Under the pieces are notes generated by a model. It saw only the letters and a program-made list of their open reading frames with translations. It did not search any database and was not told the origin of the DNA. A stretch of DNA of 64,000 bases from Camellia lanceoleosa (lineage: Eukaryota > Streptophyta > Magnoliopsida > Ericales > Theaceae), in contig CM045770.1 of the NCBI GenBank assembly GCA_025200525.1, positions 90,234,084-90,298,083 on the forward strand, given 5' to 3'. A program made the translations under genes and the position numbers. Shown one piece after another: positions 1 through 12,049 of the stretch (position 1 is its first letter; each line of letters starts with the position of its first letter).

Positions 1-1885
1 ACCCGCCTCTATTTTACGCAAAAGCGCCTTCTGGCACACATCGAGGGGCCGTGCATCAATGATAATTTGGGTCTCTGAGATAGCTGATTGTGCATCAATT
101 TGGTACAAAACTCTGTTTTTGTGTTCTGAGGTGAATCAGTGCAGACAGAGTGTTCTCAAGCTCTGTTTGTCCCATCTTCATTCTCTGTCATGGGAAAACC
201 TTGAGAGAAGGTTGAAATTGATTCCCAAGCCATCAATGAGCAAATTGATTACTTAATGATCTCAGATACAATTTTGGACAAAAGTCAATAAATACAATGA
301 ATAAGACCACTCCACCCTCTTGTCATAGAGTGAGCTTAAAGAGGGAGGTTGTAACGCTTCAAGAATCATCAAAATGCCATGAATTAGCATGTGACGACTC
401 TTGACACAAGAAACTTGGCATAACGTTTGGCCAAGTTGAAGCAATTCTAACCATTTTCTTTATATGGGTTGTTCCAAGTTTTTAAGCCAATTTTATGAAG
501 CCTTGCCATTCTTTAGTCCATTTGTCTATGGTGATGTTAAAGTCCTCTAAACAAGAAGTAATGTCAAATGAGAAGTTCTTTAAAAAACATAAGAGAGAGA
601 CTATACCGTTAACAATGAATCTCCGAAAAGATTAAACCATTTGGTAGAAGTCTTTCTTACATATTTTGAGCAACCTCAATCGGTTGAAATCATTCTCAAG
701 AATGAAAGAGATAGATGATGGATTGATTGTTAAAATTAGACTTTTAGACATGAAAATAAATTAAAGAAAAGCTTAGAACAATATATACCATGTTATGTAT
801 GTATACTTATGAGATAACAAATGAATTAACCAAAGCTAAAACTAATTAAACAAGTTAGAACAACCCCAAAACAGCCATGCATAAATGAAAAACAGAGGCT
901 AAAAAATGCATGAAAAGAGTCTAAAAAGCTAAACAACAAAGAGAAGAATCAATGCTAGCAATCAAGTACAAGGAGGGGTGACTAACCTCTCTACTTTTGA
1001 AACCTCAAAACATGATTTTTAGCCCTTTTAAAACTCTGAAGATCAGTGTAGATATCAAAGAAAAAGAGTGGAAAAGCAAGGGTTTAAGCTATAGGTAAAG
1101 GTGTAGAAAGAGCAACCTCTCTCTACCCTTTTGGTAGCTCTTCAAACCCAAACTTAAACACTTCAAATAGGATCAAAAAAATATAAAACAATAAGAATTA
1201 TGTATAAAATGAAAAAAAATGAAAGCAAGAGAGAAGATAACAAGCTTATACATCTCAAGGGGTAAGCTTTTTGTTTGTGACCCAAACTTAGTCTCAACCC
1301 ACTCTCAAGCTTGAATTATGCTTCTCAAAGATCAACCAAGGCCCTAAGATGGTGAGACAAGGTTATGTATGGTGTATGGAGATGACACAAGGGAGCTAAG
1401 TTAGCTTAAAGGTTGCTTGTTATGGAAGAAGGAGGATGGATGAGCTCTTAAGGTGTCTATAGGCTTTCTAATTTTTGTTCAACCCCCAAAACAATAATAC
1501 AGCTTCGTTTTTTTATAGAATTTGAGCTCAAAAGGTTATAAATATCTTAAAAAAAGGACAACTGGTGGCCTCCCGCCCAAAACAGTGTTTCTCGCCACCA
1601 AGGCCCGGTCGGCCATTTGTAGCCATGGCTAGCCATCACTGATGCCCGGCCGGGCTTTAATGTCCTTCCCTATTTTTTTAGTTCAAACTCAGCTCAGGGT
1701 GGTAAAAGGTCCAAAAAGGAGACTCAAAGGTTTAAACAAGGTAAATGTTGAAGGTTTGAGGTTATTTCGAGAGTCTAACTGAATCCAAATTGCTGTGAAT
1801 TCAAAGCACACAATTCAACTTTCATCATCGAGTGTATCGAACCAAGTGCCTAAGTCTTGCGGGCGATCAAAATGGGGTGTCTACA
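1..1885 (-). repeat. Long LTR of gypsy family P, minus orientation, truncated by the window edge
   Basis: Read on the minus strand, this block starts TGTAGACACCCC at 1885 and runs left out of the window. Directly outside that start is a purine-rich tract followed by internal sequence, so it is a 3' LTR. It aligns with the plus-oriented LTR beginning at 13995: the start is shared, and so is a segment near 960-1030 that matches 14880-14980 in reverse complement. A TATA-like stretch lies near 1500. No coding sequence is present and the small ORFs in the block look spurious. The long LTR and the terminal sequence suggest a Tat/Ogre-like lineage; this is inference because the other LTR end is not visible. 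Confidence 0.72.
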
Positions 1886-1905
1886 GTTGCCCTTCTTTGA
1901 CAGAG
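1886..1905 (-). other. Polypurine tract of minus-oriented family P element
   Basis: On the minus strand this reads GTCAAAGAAGGGCAAC immediately before TGTAGACA. A purine-rich tract abutting an LTR start is the plus-strand priming site of LTR retrotransposons. The same arrangement occurs in the opposite direction at 13981-13994. Confidence 0.7.
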
Positions 1906-2289
1906 CTCGAGCAGTCATGAACTGACGTGAGTGAATGTCAAAGCCCAGAGATGACCCTTTTGACAAGGCAGTAAGACTTGGGCAAGAAAGCAAGACATAA
2001 ATTAGATTGGTTGCGCTCGCAAGCTGCTACGTATCCCTTTGCAAGGAATCAAACCAGTGTAGTTCAGGGGCAAAATGCAAACATAAGATACAAGAATACA
2101 ACTTATGATTATGCAATCAGGCCATGCAATGAAACATTTGAATGCAAATGCAATGTAAATATGCCACATTTAAATAAATTGAAACAAGGTACAACAATTC
2201 CAACCATGACAAGAAGTAAGTAAATAAACATGCCTCACATGGAAAAGACGAGCCAAACTACATTTCATGTAGAAATGATGTAAGAAAAT
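1906..2289. other. 3' internal region of minus-oriented family P element, non-coding
   Basis: About 200 bases next to the polypurine tract are an inverted, diverged copy of 13790-13980. Shared landmarks include the segment with GACGTGAGT and the segment TCCCTTTGCAAGGAATCAAA. No credible ORF is present; the 81-residue frame here resembles no recognisable protein. Confidence 0.6.
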
Positions 2290-3255
2290 TATGCAAGCCT
2301 AACTACGCGTCGTGCAGGAAAGGCGAAGGGTGACGTAATCATCGAGCGCATCCAAGGTCTCAATCGAGATCCTAACGCGTTGCACGTGAGAGGAGGAAAG
2401 GTGATGTGAACACCGGGTGCACCTGAATGTTTTTAACCGATTTACAATCCTAATAGGTCATATGCAAGAGGAGGAAAGGGTGGTGTGAACATCAGGTGCA
2501 CCTGAATGTTTTTAATCGATTTGCAATCCTAACGCGTCACACGCAAGAGGAGGAAATGGTGGTGTGAACATCGGGCGCACCCGAATGTTTTTAACCGATT
2601 TACAATCCTAATGCGTCACACGCGAGAGGAAGAAAGATTGGTGTGAACAACGGGCGCACCTGAATGTTTTTAACTGATTTGCAATCCTAACGCGTCACAT
2701 GGAAGATGAGGAAAGGTTGGTGTGAACACCGGGCGCACCCGAATGGTTTTAACCGATTTGCAATCCTAACGCGTCACACGCGAGAGGTGTGAACATCGGG
2801 CACACCCGAATGTTTTTAACCAAAGGTATAATCCTAACGCGTCACACGTGAGAGGAGGAAATGTGGTGTGAACATCGGGCGCACCTGAATGTTTTTAACC
2901 GATTTGCAATCCTAACGTGTCACACACAAGAGGAGGAAAGGTGGTGTGAACACCGGTGAACCCGAGTGTTTTTAATAGATTTGCAATCCTAACGCATCAC
3001 ACGTGAGAGGAGGAAAAATGGTGTGAACACCGGGCGCACCTGAATGTTTTTAACCGATTTGCAATCCTAACGCGTCATACGCGAGAGGAGGAAAGGTTGT
3101 TGTGAACACCGGGCGCACTCGAATGTTTTTAACCGAAGGTACAATCCTAACGCGTCACACATGAGAGAGGAAAGGTTGGTGTGAACACCGGGCGCACCCG
3201 AATGTTTTTAACCTAAGGTACAATCCTAATGCGTTACACGCGAGAGGAGGAAGGA
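2290..3255. repeat. Tandem array of a 79-bp unit, about 12 copies
   Basis: The landmark CCTAACGCGTCACACG recurs near 2372, 2448, 2527, 2607, 2686, 2765, 2832, 2911, 2988, 3067, 3146 and 3224. Most spacings are 76-80 bp, with one short 67-bp unit. Each unit also carries a GTGAACACCGGGCGCACC segment and an AATGTTTTTAACC segment. Copies differ by a few substitutions, so the array is not recent. It lies between the polypurine tract and the PMD gene, where Tat/Ogre elements commonly carry subterminal tandem repeats. It does not encode a protein. Confidence 0.9.
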
Positions 3256-4265
3256 TTGTGAATTGACTAAGAACAAACAAAATGCATAAGTAGGAGTCAA
3301 AACAGGGATTCTACTCAAAGACACGTGAAATCAAAACAATACCAATGTGTTAGAACAATAGGCTCAATGCACCGCGTTTCAATCCGGTCGATAAAATAGG
3401 TGATGATTTTAATGTGGCACAAATGATTTTATCTAGAACTCCTCTATATGAACCGTACATACAATATCGGGCACTTCTCCGACACTCTCTGAATGAACCG
3501 TTCATACAATATCGGTTGTTTACAACATAACGGAACGAACTACGATTCAAGAAAAATAATAATAATAAAAAAAACTTAAGACAAAAAAACTTAAACAAAT
3601 TAGATCCAAAAAAAAAAAACGTTCTCTTTTGTTTGTTTTCACTTTTCCTCATTTTTTTTTTCTTTTTGTTTTCTTTTTCGCTCGTTGCTGTTGTTTTTTT
3701 TTTTTACTCACTATTATTATTACACACCCAAATTAAAACTCAAACAATATTAGGAACAAAATAATAATAAAATAAATTAAAAATAAAATAATAATAACAC
3801 ACAACACAAAAAAAAAAAAAATGAATTCATCACATTGTCGCCCGGCCTTCGACAGCGGCAAGGGGTAGTTTCGGGAAAGCCAAAACCCGTGGCTGTTAAA
3901 ACACAAAGTAACCCTCATTTTCTCACATTCCTCCATCCGAAAACACCTCCTCCTCTCTCTCTAACCTTCATCTCTCTCTAGATTTCCATTACTCTTGAGT
4001 TATCCAACAACCTTTGCAAAATTTTTCCTTGAAACCCTCTTGATCCTCCACCTTTTGAACCGATTGGATTTTGGTTTGGTGAAGTTTTGAGTTTTATCTT
4101 GGTTTTTCTTAGATCCTCACACATTTTTCCAAACTTTTCCCCCTTTTTCCTTTGGTTTTTTATCTCCTATTTATTTTCTCTCTCCTAGGGTTTTGGTTTT
4201 ATGATTTCTACCCATCCTCGCTTACCCACTCACTCCTTTTTTTTTTCCTTTACTTTTTTCTCTCT
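3256..4265. other. AT-rich non-coding leader upstream of the PMD gene
   Basis: This stretch contains long A and T runs (3540-3830) and then a pyrimidine-rich CTCTCTCT section (3950-3985) that looks like a plant 5' untranslated leader. It probably holds the promoter and leader of the PMD gene that starts at 4266. No clear TATA box could be singled out. Confidence 0.45.
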
Positions 4266-6758
4266 ATGGCTACTGACGAAGTACCTATTCTCAACCCTGC
4301 CGTTGGTATTGGTGCCGCCGTTGGTGTGGACATAGAGGCGGAGGAGGCTGCTGCATTGCTTTTCCTTGCCGAGAGGCCCTTTGATGCGGCTACATACCAG
4401 CCGTGTACACATATGCCATCCCCAGGGGGCATCTTAAGATTTGAGGGTTTCATTCCAAGGTTGGATGAGGACACTCTACTGCGAGAGCCCATAGAGCATG
4501 TATCTGCCGACACCTCCACGGTATGCAACTTTTCCCTTTATTTTACTTTGCACACATGTTGAAATGTTGAAATTGATGAACAAACCACTCGTCTCTGCTG
4601 TGCACATACTAGTAAAATTCCTAATTGATAGGTGATAACCAGGAGGAGAGGTGGCTATGGCTCCATATCTAGCCCCCGACATTGGTACGAGCGGCTTCCC
4701 GCAGAGGTCCATACTTTAGTTGATACTGCTGCCTTTGGGCCTTTCTGCTCCGGGCTCATACAGATGAGGATCGAGTCATGGCTCTACGGGGCCCTAGTAG
4801 AGAGATAGTGGGATACCACCGACTCATTCCACTTTTCCTCGACCGGGGAGTTGACGATGACTCCATACGACTTTTTGATGTTGATTGGTTTGTGGGTTGG
4901 GGTCGGTAGCCCGATCTCCTTTGATTCGGATATGACCTAGTGGAGAGCTGTACAGCTCTAGCTTCTCAGGGCGATCCCAGACACCACCAGCCATGGAATG
5001 GTGCACTACAGTTGGTTATTGGAGCACTTTCTGACACTCAGCCAGCTACTACAGATGAGGTTGCCCGGTACACCCGTGACTTCCTCATGTATCTCCTCGG
5101 TACTACCCTTTTTGTGAACATAGAAAATACCGTGGCATTATACCTTCTAAGGACACTGGTACACCTTCCTCGGGTGGTGGAGTATGACTGGGGTGGTGCC
5201 AGCCTAGCTACCTTATACTACTATATGAGTTCTGTATTCCAGCGCAAGGCGGATTCACTTGGCGACTACTGGAGGGTTTGGGAGGTATACCCTAGACTCA
5301 CTTTTCTGATATGCTTTACATTTCGTTCACTGTTACATTTCTTGTTTATTTGATCCATTTTTCCCATGTCTTTTGTTTACAGCTTCGGGTTTATACATAT
5401 TTGACTTCCCTAGCCCAAGTCCTAGTAAGGCCGATCGAGTTATCATTACCCTGCTCCCGGTACTACAACTCGTTGTTCGAGTGACGTTGTCTTGTAGACT
5501 GAACCTTCCTGTACTTCCGTTGCTTTTTTGACACGATTATGGCGGACCAGGTAACCAAATACCAGTCTTTAACTATTACCTACCATAAGCATATTGCACT
5601 ATTCCACACTACACGGTCACTCTCATGCTATTGCATCTGTACCATATTGTCATTCTCATACTGTACTGACTTCTGACATTACACTGATTTTCTCATATTG
5701 TACTGACATTCTCATCTGACATTGTACTAACAACTGACATTGCACTGATTTTCTCATACTGCATTGATGTTTGACTCTGCACGGATTTCACAGGTTGACT
5801 GGCACCCTTGGACGGGTATTCCCTAAGTGTCAAGGATGACCTACACCACTGCATGGCATGCCTCTACGATGAAGATTCTGTTCGAGGGCCCCTTTGGCCA
5901 GGCATACTACCTGGGGGAGAGGTTCATCCGCCAGAGGGTAGTGGATGATCTGCAGGACGGTCCTGAGCTCGACCTCTTGATGATAGACGAGGATGAAGAT
6001 CGTCATCATAAGCCTGACGACTTCACTACCTTCTTACACACCCGAGTGATGGCCGTCTCTTACCCCAAGTGTGGCTCGAATTGTGCCAGATGTTGCTGCT
6101 ACTGCTGTTGTGGCTGGCGATGCGCTTGTTGGAGGTGCCCCTGCCGTTGCTCCCATTCTTGGATTTCCTATAATCCCCACTGAGATCGTATACATGCGTC
6201 CGGATGGAGTGATCGAGCATATCTCACTTGAGCACATCGAGGAGAAGGACTGCAGGCTCATGTTTCCTCCTGGTATCGAGCAGGTATTCATTACTTTATG
6301 CTAGTCCACACTGCATTTGATATTATTTTCTACTATTTCTATTTATTGTTCTCCATTAATTCTATCTGTCTTTCCTCGGATTCTGTTCTTTTGCAGATCC
6401 CTCTAGCGTTCGGTGATGACCTCCTTTGCACAATTGACCGACTACTTCTCATGGTACGAAGGAGGCAGATTGCCTTAGTCACCCATGGGATCGAGGTACA
6501 TTCTATCTACGGTTTACTGTTGTTGCCATAATGTACACTCATGTTAATTCATACTGATATCTATCCTTTTTTCAGCTTGAGTCGGTGTTAGTAGCGCCTG
6601 CAGGACTTTCTGTAGCCAGTAGGCAGAGACGGGGCCGAGGGAGGGGTCGTGAAGAAGTCGATCAGGGGAGAGGTCGCATGAGGCAGCGCTCGCCTTCCGA
6701 GCAGTCTTTTGACAGGTCCACGACCCTCGATGACGAGGGAGAGGAGATTGACTTATAG
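4266..6758 (+). pseudogene. Plant mobile domain (PMD) accessory gene, intron-containing, decayed
   Basis: PMD proteins (MAIN/MAIL-like) act in plant transcriptional silencing, and PMD copies are also carried by transposons. Six exons with GT-AG limits can be drawn at about 4266-4520, 4632-5284, 5383-5550, 5794-6283, 6397-6495 and 6576-6758. PMD-type segments appear in order: GILRFEGFIPRLDEDTLL (exon 1), ESWLYGALVER and MTPYDFLMLIGLWVG (exon 2), RYTRDFLMYLLGTTLF and YDWGGASLATLYYYMS (exon 2), VDWHPWTGIP (exon 4), then an Arg/Gly-rich acidic tail. Damage includes in-frame stops in exon 2 (one just after the GALVER motif, two more around 4940-4960), a frameshift before the RYTRD segment, stops in exon 3 and one in exon 4. 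The gene is antisense to the flanking minus-oriented LTR at 1-1885, which fits an antisense accessory ORF of a gypsy element. The start is the ATG opening MATDEVPIL. Confidence 0.75.
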
Positions 6759-7276
6759 TCCAGTAGCCCGAGCAATGATAGTGATGTACATCCTCCACAA
6801 CCGTGGAGGAAGAGAGCTAGGATGGGCTATTGATGATAATGATGATTTGCTATTTTGTTTTGTTTTTTTACCTTTGCTTTGCAGTTAATGACTAGCTTCA
6901 GATAGACCCTTTTTGTTTTTGAAGACTTTTTTTTCTTTTTTTTTTTTTTTTTTTGCTTTATTTTATAAAACAATGACCGGGGTTAGACCCGATAGTTTAT
7001 AAAAGACAAGTTTTTGTGAATGATCTCTTTGCACAATGTGATGAATGGCATTCACACTTGATGAATGGCATAACCCTTGCACAGTAACTTTTAGAACTAT
7101 GAATACTTGTTCTTGAATTGATTCATGAATCGGCTAATGACTTACAACTTGTCAAAATGTAATACAACTCGATAATAGAAAAACAAAATGAAAACAACTC
7201 GAAAATGCTAAAAAAAAAAAAAACACTTGGTACACACAAAACAAAACTCAAAAGTATAGTCATGGTCCACCCGAAC
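6759..7276. other. Non-coding 3' flank of the PMD gene
   Basis: This holds the probable 3' untranslated region, a T-run near 6926-6955 and AT-rich sequence up to the start of the inserted LTR-like block. No ORF or recognised repeat was seen. Confidence 0.4.
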
Positions 7277-10200
7277 TGTCACGACCCAAACCCGGCCCTA
7301 TGGGTTATGGCACCGTAACTGGCCAGTAATCCGAGATTACCAAAGGCACAGCGATATCTGATCAAAAAGTCTGAGCTGGCGGAAGCCAATACAGTAGATA
7401 ACTAGTGTCCATTGAGCTGTGTAAAGCTGTATGCCAAAAACATTTTTTCATGCATTCATACAGTTCAAAACAGTACGATCTATACAATCATTTACAAACA
7501 TTCATTACGGGGACCTAATCCCTCGATAACAGTACAGTACAACAGTAGACCATCTATACAATAGTACAAAACAGTAAGGAGACAGGTGGGGACAATAAAA
7601 ACACCCCAAGCCATAGCATGGCAACTCGGAACCTCGCAGTGAGACACATAGGCTAGCTTGACAAAACTGGGGACCAATCCCAGGCTCCTAGCTCCGGTCT
7701 GGCTGCTGAGAACCTACATATATATATAAACAGTGAGCTAAAGCCTAGTGAATAACATACAGTGTAAAGAGGTTATGAATGAATGTCCTTACATTAATGA
7801 AATCAGTTCATTAAACAGTATTTCAGTCTTTCAGTATTTCAGTCAATCAGTCATATGTGGTACATCCATTAGCCTATAAACAGTAGGTCCAAAGGACCGG
7901 CCTTAATGCATCTAACAAAGAATGATGGCCATCAACAAGAATGATGGTTCCACAAGGAACCGTGAGCTCAGAATAAAGAATACCAATGCTAAGGATGCCA
8001 CAATACAGCCTGTAATACAGACATACATTCATTCAAGAACACTATCCTCAATAAATAAGCACCAAGATTCAAAAGATAACCATTTTGAACATATCTTTAC
8101 ACAATTGTTACTCACAGAGTTCTGGGCTAATAGCAGCTAGAGCGCGTCCCCGAGAGCCAACCCTAAACAGTTAACAAATAGAACACACACTAAGTTCACA
8201 GTCGAAAGGATGATAATTAAATCCCTAAATTTCCTCGGTGTGGTTCTATGTCTAAATCCTCATTAAGATGCCTTAAACTAGGCCTAAGAATGCCTAGGAT
8301 GGAATGAGGATGCAAAAATACAGTTGGAAGGCATTTTTCAAAAGTTGCTGAAAACAGGGGTCTCGCTCGAGCGAGCCTTCCTTCGCTCGAGCGAGGTTGC
8401 AAAATCAAAGGCTTCGCTCGAGCGAACAACCCTTCGCGGTCGGTGGAAACAAAGAAATCTTGGATGCTCAATTTTTAAGCTCGAGCCACCAATCTCTCGC
8501 TCGAGCGTGGCTCAGAGGAAACGTTGGTCGCTCGAGCGAGGAATCCTTCGCTCGAGCAAAGAAGCCAAATCTGGAATTTCCAGATTTGCCTCCCAAGCTC
8601 AAACCAAGCATTCTCAACTCAATTCTCGACCTCTTGGGCCCAAATTCTGGAAAATACATCCCAAAACAATGTATAACAAGTTTCAAAAGCCAATTTATGA
8701 ATTCAAGCCCCAAAGGTGAGTCAATTAAATCCATTTTTGAAACCCTTTTCAAGAATAAATTTCAAACATGCAATGCATGAGTTTCAAACCAAAATCAAGC
8801 TTCAATTCTTGTCCAAATGGACTCATTCTTCAAGAATATGATGAATACATGGATTTAAACATGAATATGAGCATGCATGTACATTTTTACCATGGATTCA
8901 ACTCAACCTCATCAATTAAGACATGCATGCATGGATTAAGCTATAATCCTACCCTTTTGAACTAATTTATGTCTTAACTCCACAATTCAACTTGACTCAT
9001 GCAAGAACAACCTTAAATGCAACAATGAGAGATTCAATTACCTTGCCTAAGTCTTGTTTTCAAGGTTCAAGAGCTTAATTTGCAACTACCCTTCAATTTC
9101 TTCAAGTATACAAGCCAATTTCCTAGTTGATTTCACAATTCCCTCATTTCTCCCTCTCTAGTCGGTTCTCACTTCATGAAATGGCTGATAGAAATGTTTT
9201 GGTTGCATGTAATAAGGCTCAACATATAATAAACAAAGGCCCCACTTTGATGGCAATTCCGTAAATAAGGCAACTCTTTGATTTAACTTATTTTAATCTA
9301 ATTTAATCATTCCTAATCAATTTTCAGATAAATATACTATAAAATCACAAATATTCTACTGAGTCCAAAACACTAAACGGTTCCTAATTCAGCCGCCGAT
9401 AAGGCCTTCAATTAACAGTTTAAACAATCAATCAAACAGATAGAAATGCAATATAATAGATAACTTATTCGATTTCAGTTTCGATTTCGATTACCACTCA
9501 AGATACTTGATTAATCCAATTATCGGTCATTATCGATTCGGTTTAATGATGTCGACGAGGTTGTTACACGAACAAAGGCCACTTTTGTCAGAATCGCACC
9601 AAACTAGACCAACATTAAGGCACAGTTTCACCGTCTGTGATGCGGCCATCAACAACGTCTCAAAAATTAGGCAGGGTATATCTATTTATGCTACAAAACT
9701 CACCTGATAGACAAACACATATATATAGCCAACTATTCCATACATCCATTTCCATTAAATCCCAAATACCAAATACATGTTATTCACATCTCAATGCCCC
9801 AGTTCTAATTCTAAGCATACATTTTACAACAAGTATGAAATGGAAGCCAAACAGATAATAAGTGCCCTATAAGCTTACAAATTTATCTAAGAACATTCTT
9901 GATTACACAAAATAGAGTTTCAACTCAACGCAAATACAGCCCTGGGCTTACATTCAACAAATAACAATAAAATGAAAATGAAACCTCAGCTCCGAGTCCT
10001 CCCAAGTCAATGCCTTGGCGGAGGCATAGCACCTGTACCAAAAATGGTTTCCTTTATAGGGTGAGCCACATCCCAGTAGAGATATATTACATATCATATG
10101 AACCATGGCAAGACTAAAGAGGAGTATGCTCATGCCATGCTCATGATAAAATAATTTATCTCTCTTTTTATAAAGCATGCAATGCTGAGATGCAATAACA

Positions 10201-11990
10201 GATATAAAACCATTTCCATTTTAAACCACATATGTTACATGAATACAGGCTCTGCGAATGTCTAGGTGAGTGTCTGCAAGTAGGCCCTAATGCACTACCA
10301 CTGTCATTTTTACCAGTAAACTGGAAGGCTTGACACCTAACCGCGCGGTTCTACACTCCTTATCCAGATTCACCAAGTATTTATCTTTTCGCAAATAGAT
10401 ACATTTCCAAACATTTCTAAAAAAAACAGATACATTTCTAATGAAATGAATGTAATGCAATGTTCAATGCAACAAATGAGGAATATGGTTCAATTTACCC
10501 AAGTCTCATGCATTTCTACAACAATCATGGCTATCCTCCACCGAAAGCCTAAAACATATATTTCTAAACAGATATTTAAACAATTAAATTTCAAAAATTC
10601 TGATAAATACAATCCATTCCACATCTCATCAAATATGAACAACTACACTAGTTTTCATATCACAATCACATCTGGTAACCTCTAACCATGTCGATTTTAT
10701 TCCAACAGATACATTAAGCAAAATAATACCGTTAATGCCTAAGAAAACATCATTTTCTTTCCAAACTCATTCTTCAAGTATTATTCAACTATGACTTCCT
10801 ATTTTGATCAAAAGCCCCAAAAGATAAACATAATTCCTTTGTTTTCTTTAAAAATGCTCTTTTGGTCGCAAACCGATAAAAATTTCAAAACCGATCGAAT
10901 CGAAGTCCATTTTTGTTCAAATTTAAAACATAGCTCTTTCATAACCTTACAAACATATTCCAAGTTTACACTTTCGCAATTTTGGCATCAACTCTTTATT
11001 TTACTCAAAATTTCTCTTTTAAGCAAATAAATCATAAAATTTCTCAAAATTCTAATTAAATTATATACAACTCTAAACTCTATATAATCAAGTAAAAGTG
11101 CATAAAGAAGTGTAAGAAAAATCCCTACCTCGAGGCAAGAAGCTTTCAAATTTTTTGGCAATAGAAATTAAATTTTTTTGGAGCCAAACGACGTCTTTTC
11201 CGCTCTCTACATTTTGATCCAAAGCACTAGGGGTCAAAAATGACTTACACTAGATCAAACCCAAGAAAAACCAACTTGGAATCTCTTTTCTCCTGTTTCC
11301 TCAGGGCAAGAACTCCAAGAATTCCCAAAAGTTGAACAAAATATCTATTTGGTTACTATTTATAGATATATATATTTTTTTGTTTTAACTAAACAAATAT
11401 CTAACCCCATATATATATACACCTATATATATATATATATCAATTAAAAATATATTTCAACATCTTTAATGAAAAAAGTAAATATAATATTTTCTCACCA
11501 CAAAATATATTTCGTTTAATGATATACACCATAAATATTCACAACTCTTTTACGGTAACCAAATAATAATAATAATAAAACCACAACAATATTACATGGT
11601 TACTAACGGATCACGATTTAATCAATTGGGTCCAAAATCAATTGAGTTTAATAATTTAAAATAAATTCCCAACTGATTTATCTCAAATCTTTGTTCGAAC
11701 ACCCAAAACTCAATTTTAAATTCTCCTATAAATTAAACTGAACATCAATCAGTCCGTGAATTTTCATAAAATAAATACTCATCATTAAATTCTGAAATTT
11801 TTATTCAACGTGCTAGACTCATATAGGAACAACATATAAAAGTTTCATAATTTTTTGAGATCGGAAACTATTTTAAAAAATACAAAACCAAATTATTTTC
11901 ACACAGAATTTACACGACAATCAAATTCGAAAATTTGCTCAATTAAATTAAACGCTGGCTATTTTTTTAAAAAAAATTTGGATCATTACA
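7277..11990 (-). repeat. LTR-like block of gypsy family G (probable solo LTR), minus orientation
   Basis: The block opens TGTCACGACCCAAACCC on the plus strand and closes GGATCATTACA, so both ends have TG..CA form. Its minus strand carries GGCTTTAGCTCACTG (near 7735), similar to CTGGGCTTTATGCTCACC at 28110. The segment around 10300 (GTCATTTTTACCAG, ACACCTAACCGCG) is matched in reverse complement by 22100-22200, so the two regions are related. No gag or pol reading frame is present. The flanking pentamers (CGAAC and ATCAC) do not match, so either the ends are slightly misplaced or the target duplication has decayed. It interrupts family P sequence between the two PMD relics. Confidence 0.55.
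8363..8557. repeat. Cluster of the palindrome CGCTCGAGCG inside the G-family block
   Basis: Perfect or near-perfect copies of CGCTCGAGCG start near 8363, 8384, 8414, 8497, 8529 and 8548. Short variable spacers separate them. A second cluster lies at 20931-21146 in a different context. No function is assigned. Confidence 0.8.
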
Positions 11991-12049
11991 ATCACCAATG
12001 CATGGCCGACCATCAGTGTGATGTCGGTCAGTGCTGTCCAGGTGTCATG

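Noticed and set aside
8217..8780. Overlapping ORFs with repeated Leu-Glu-Arg/Ala-Arg-Ala words
   Set aside because: They are translations of the CGCTCGAGCG palindrome cluster in several frames.
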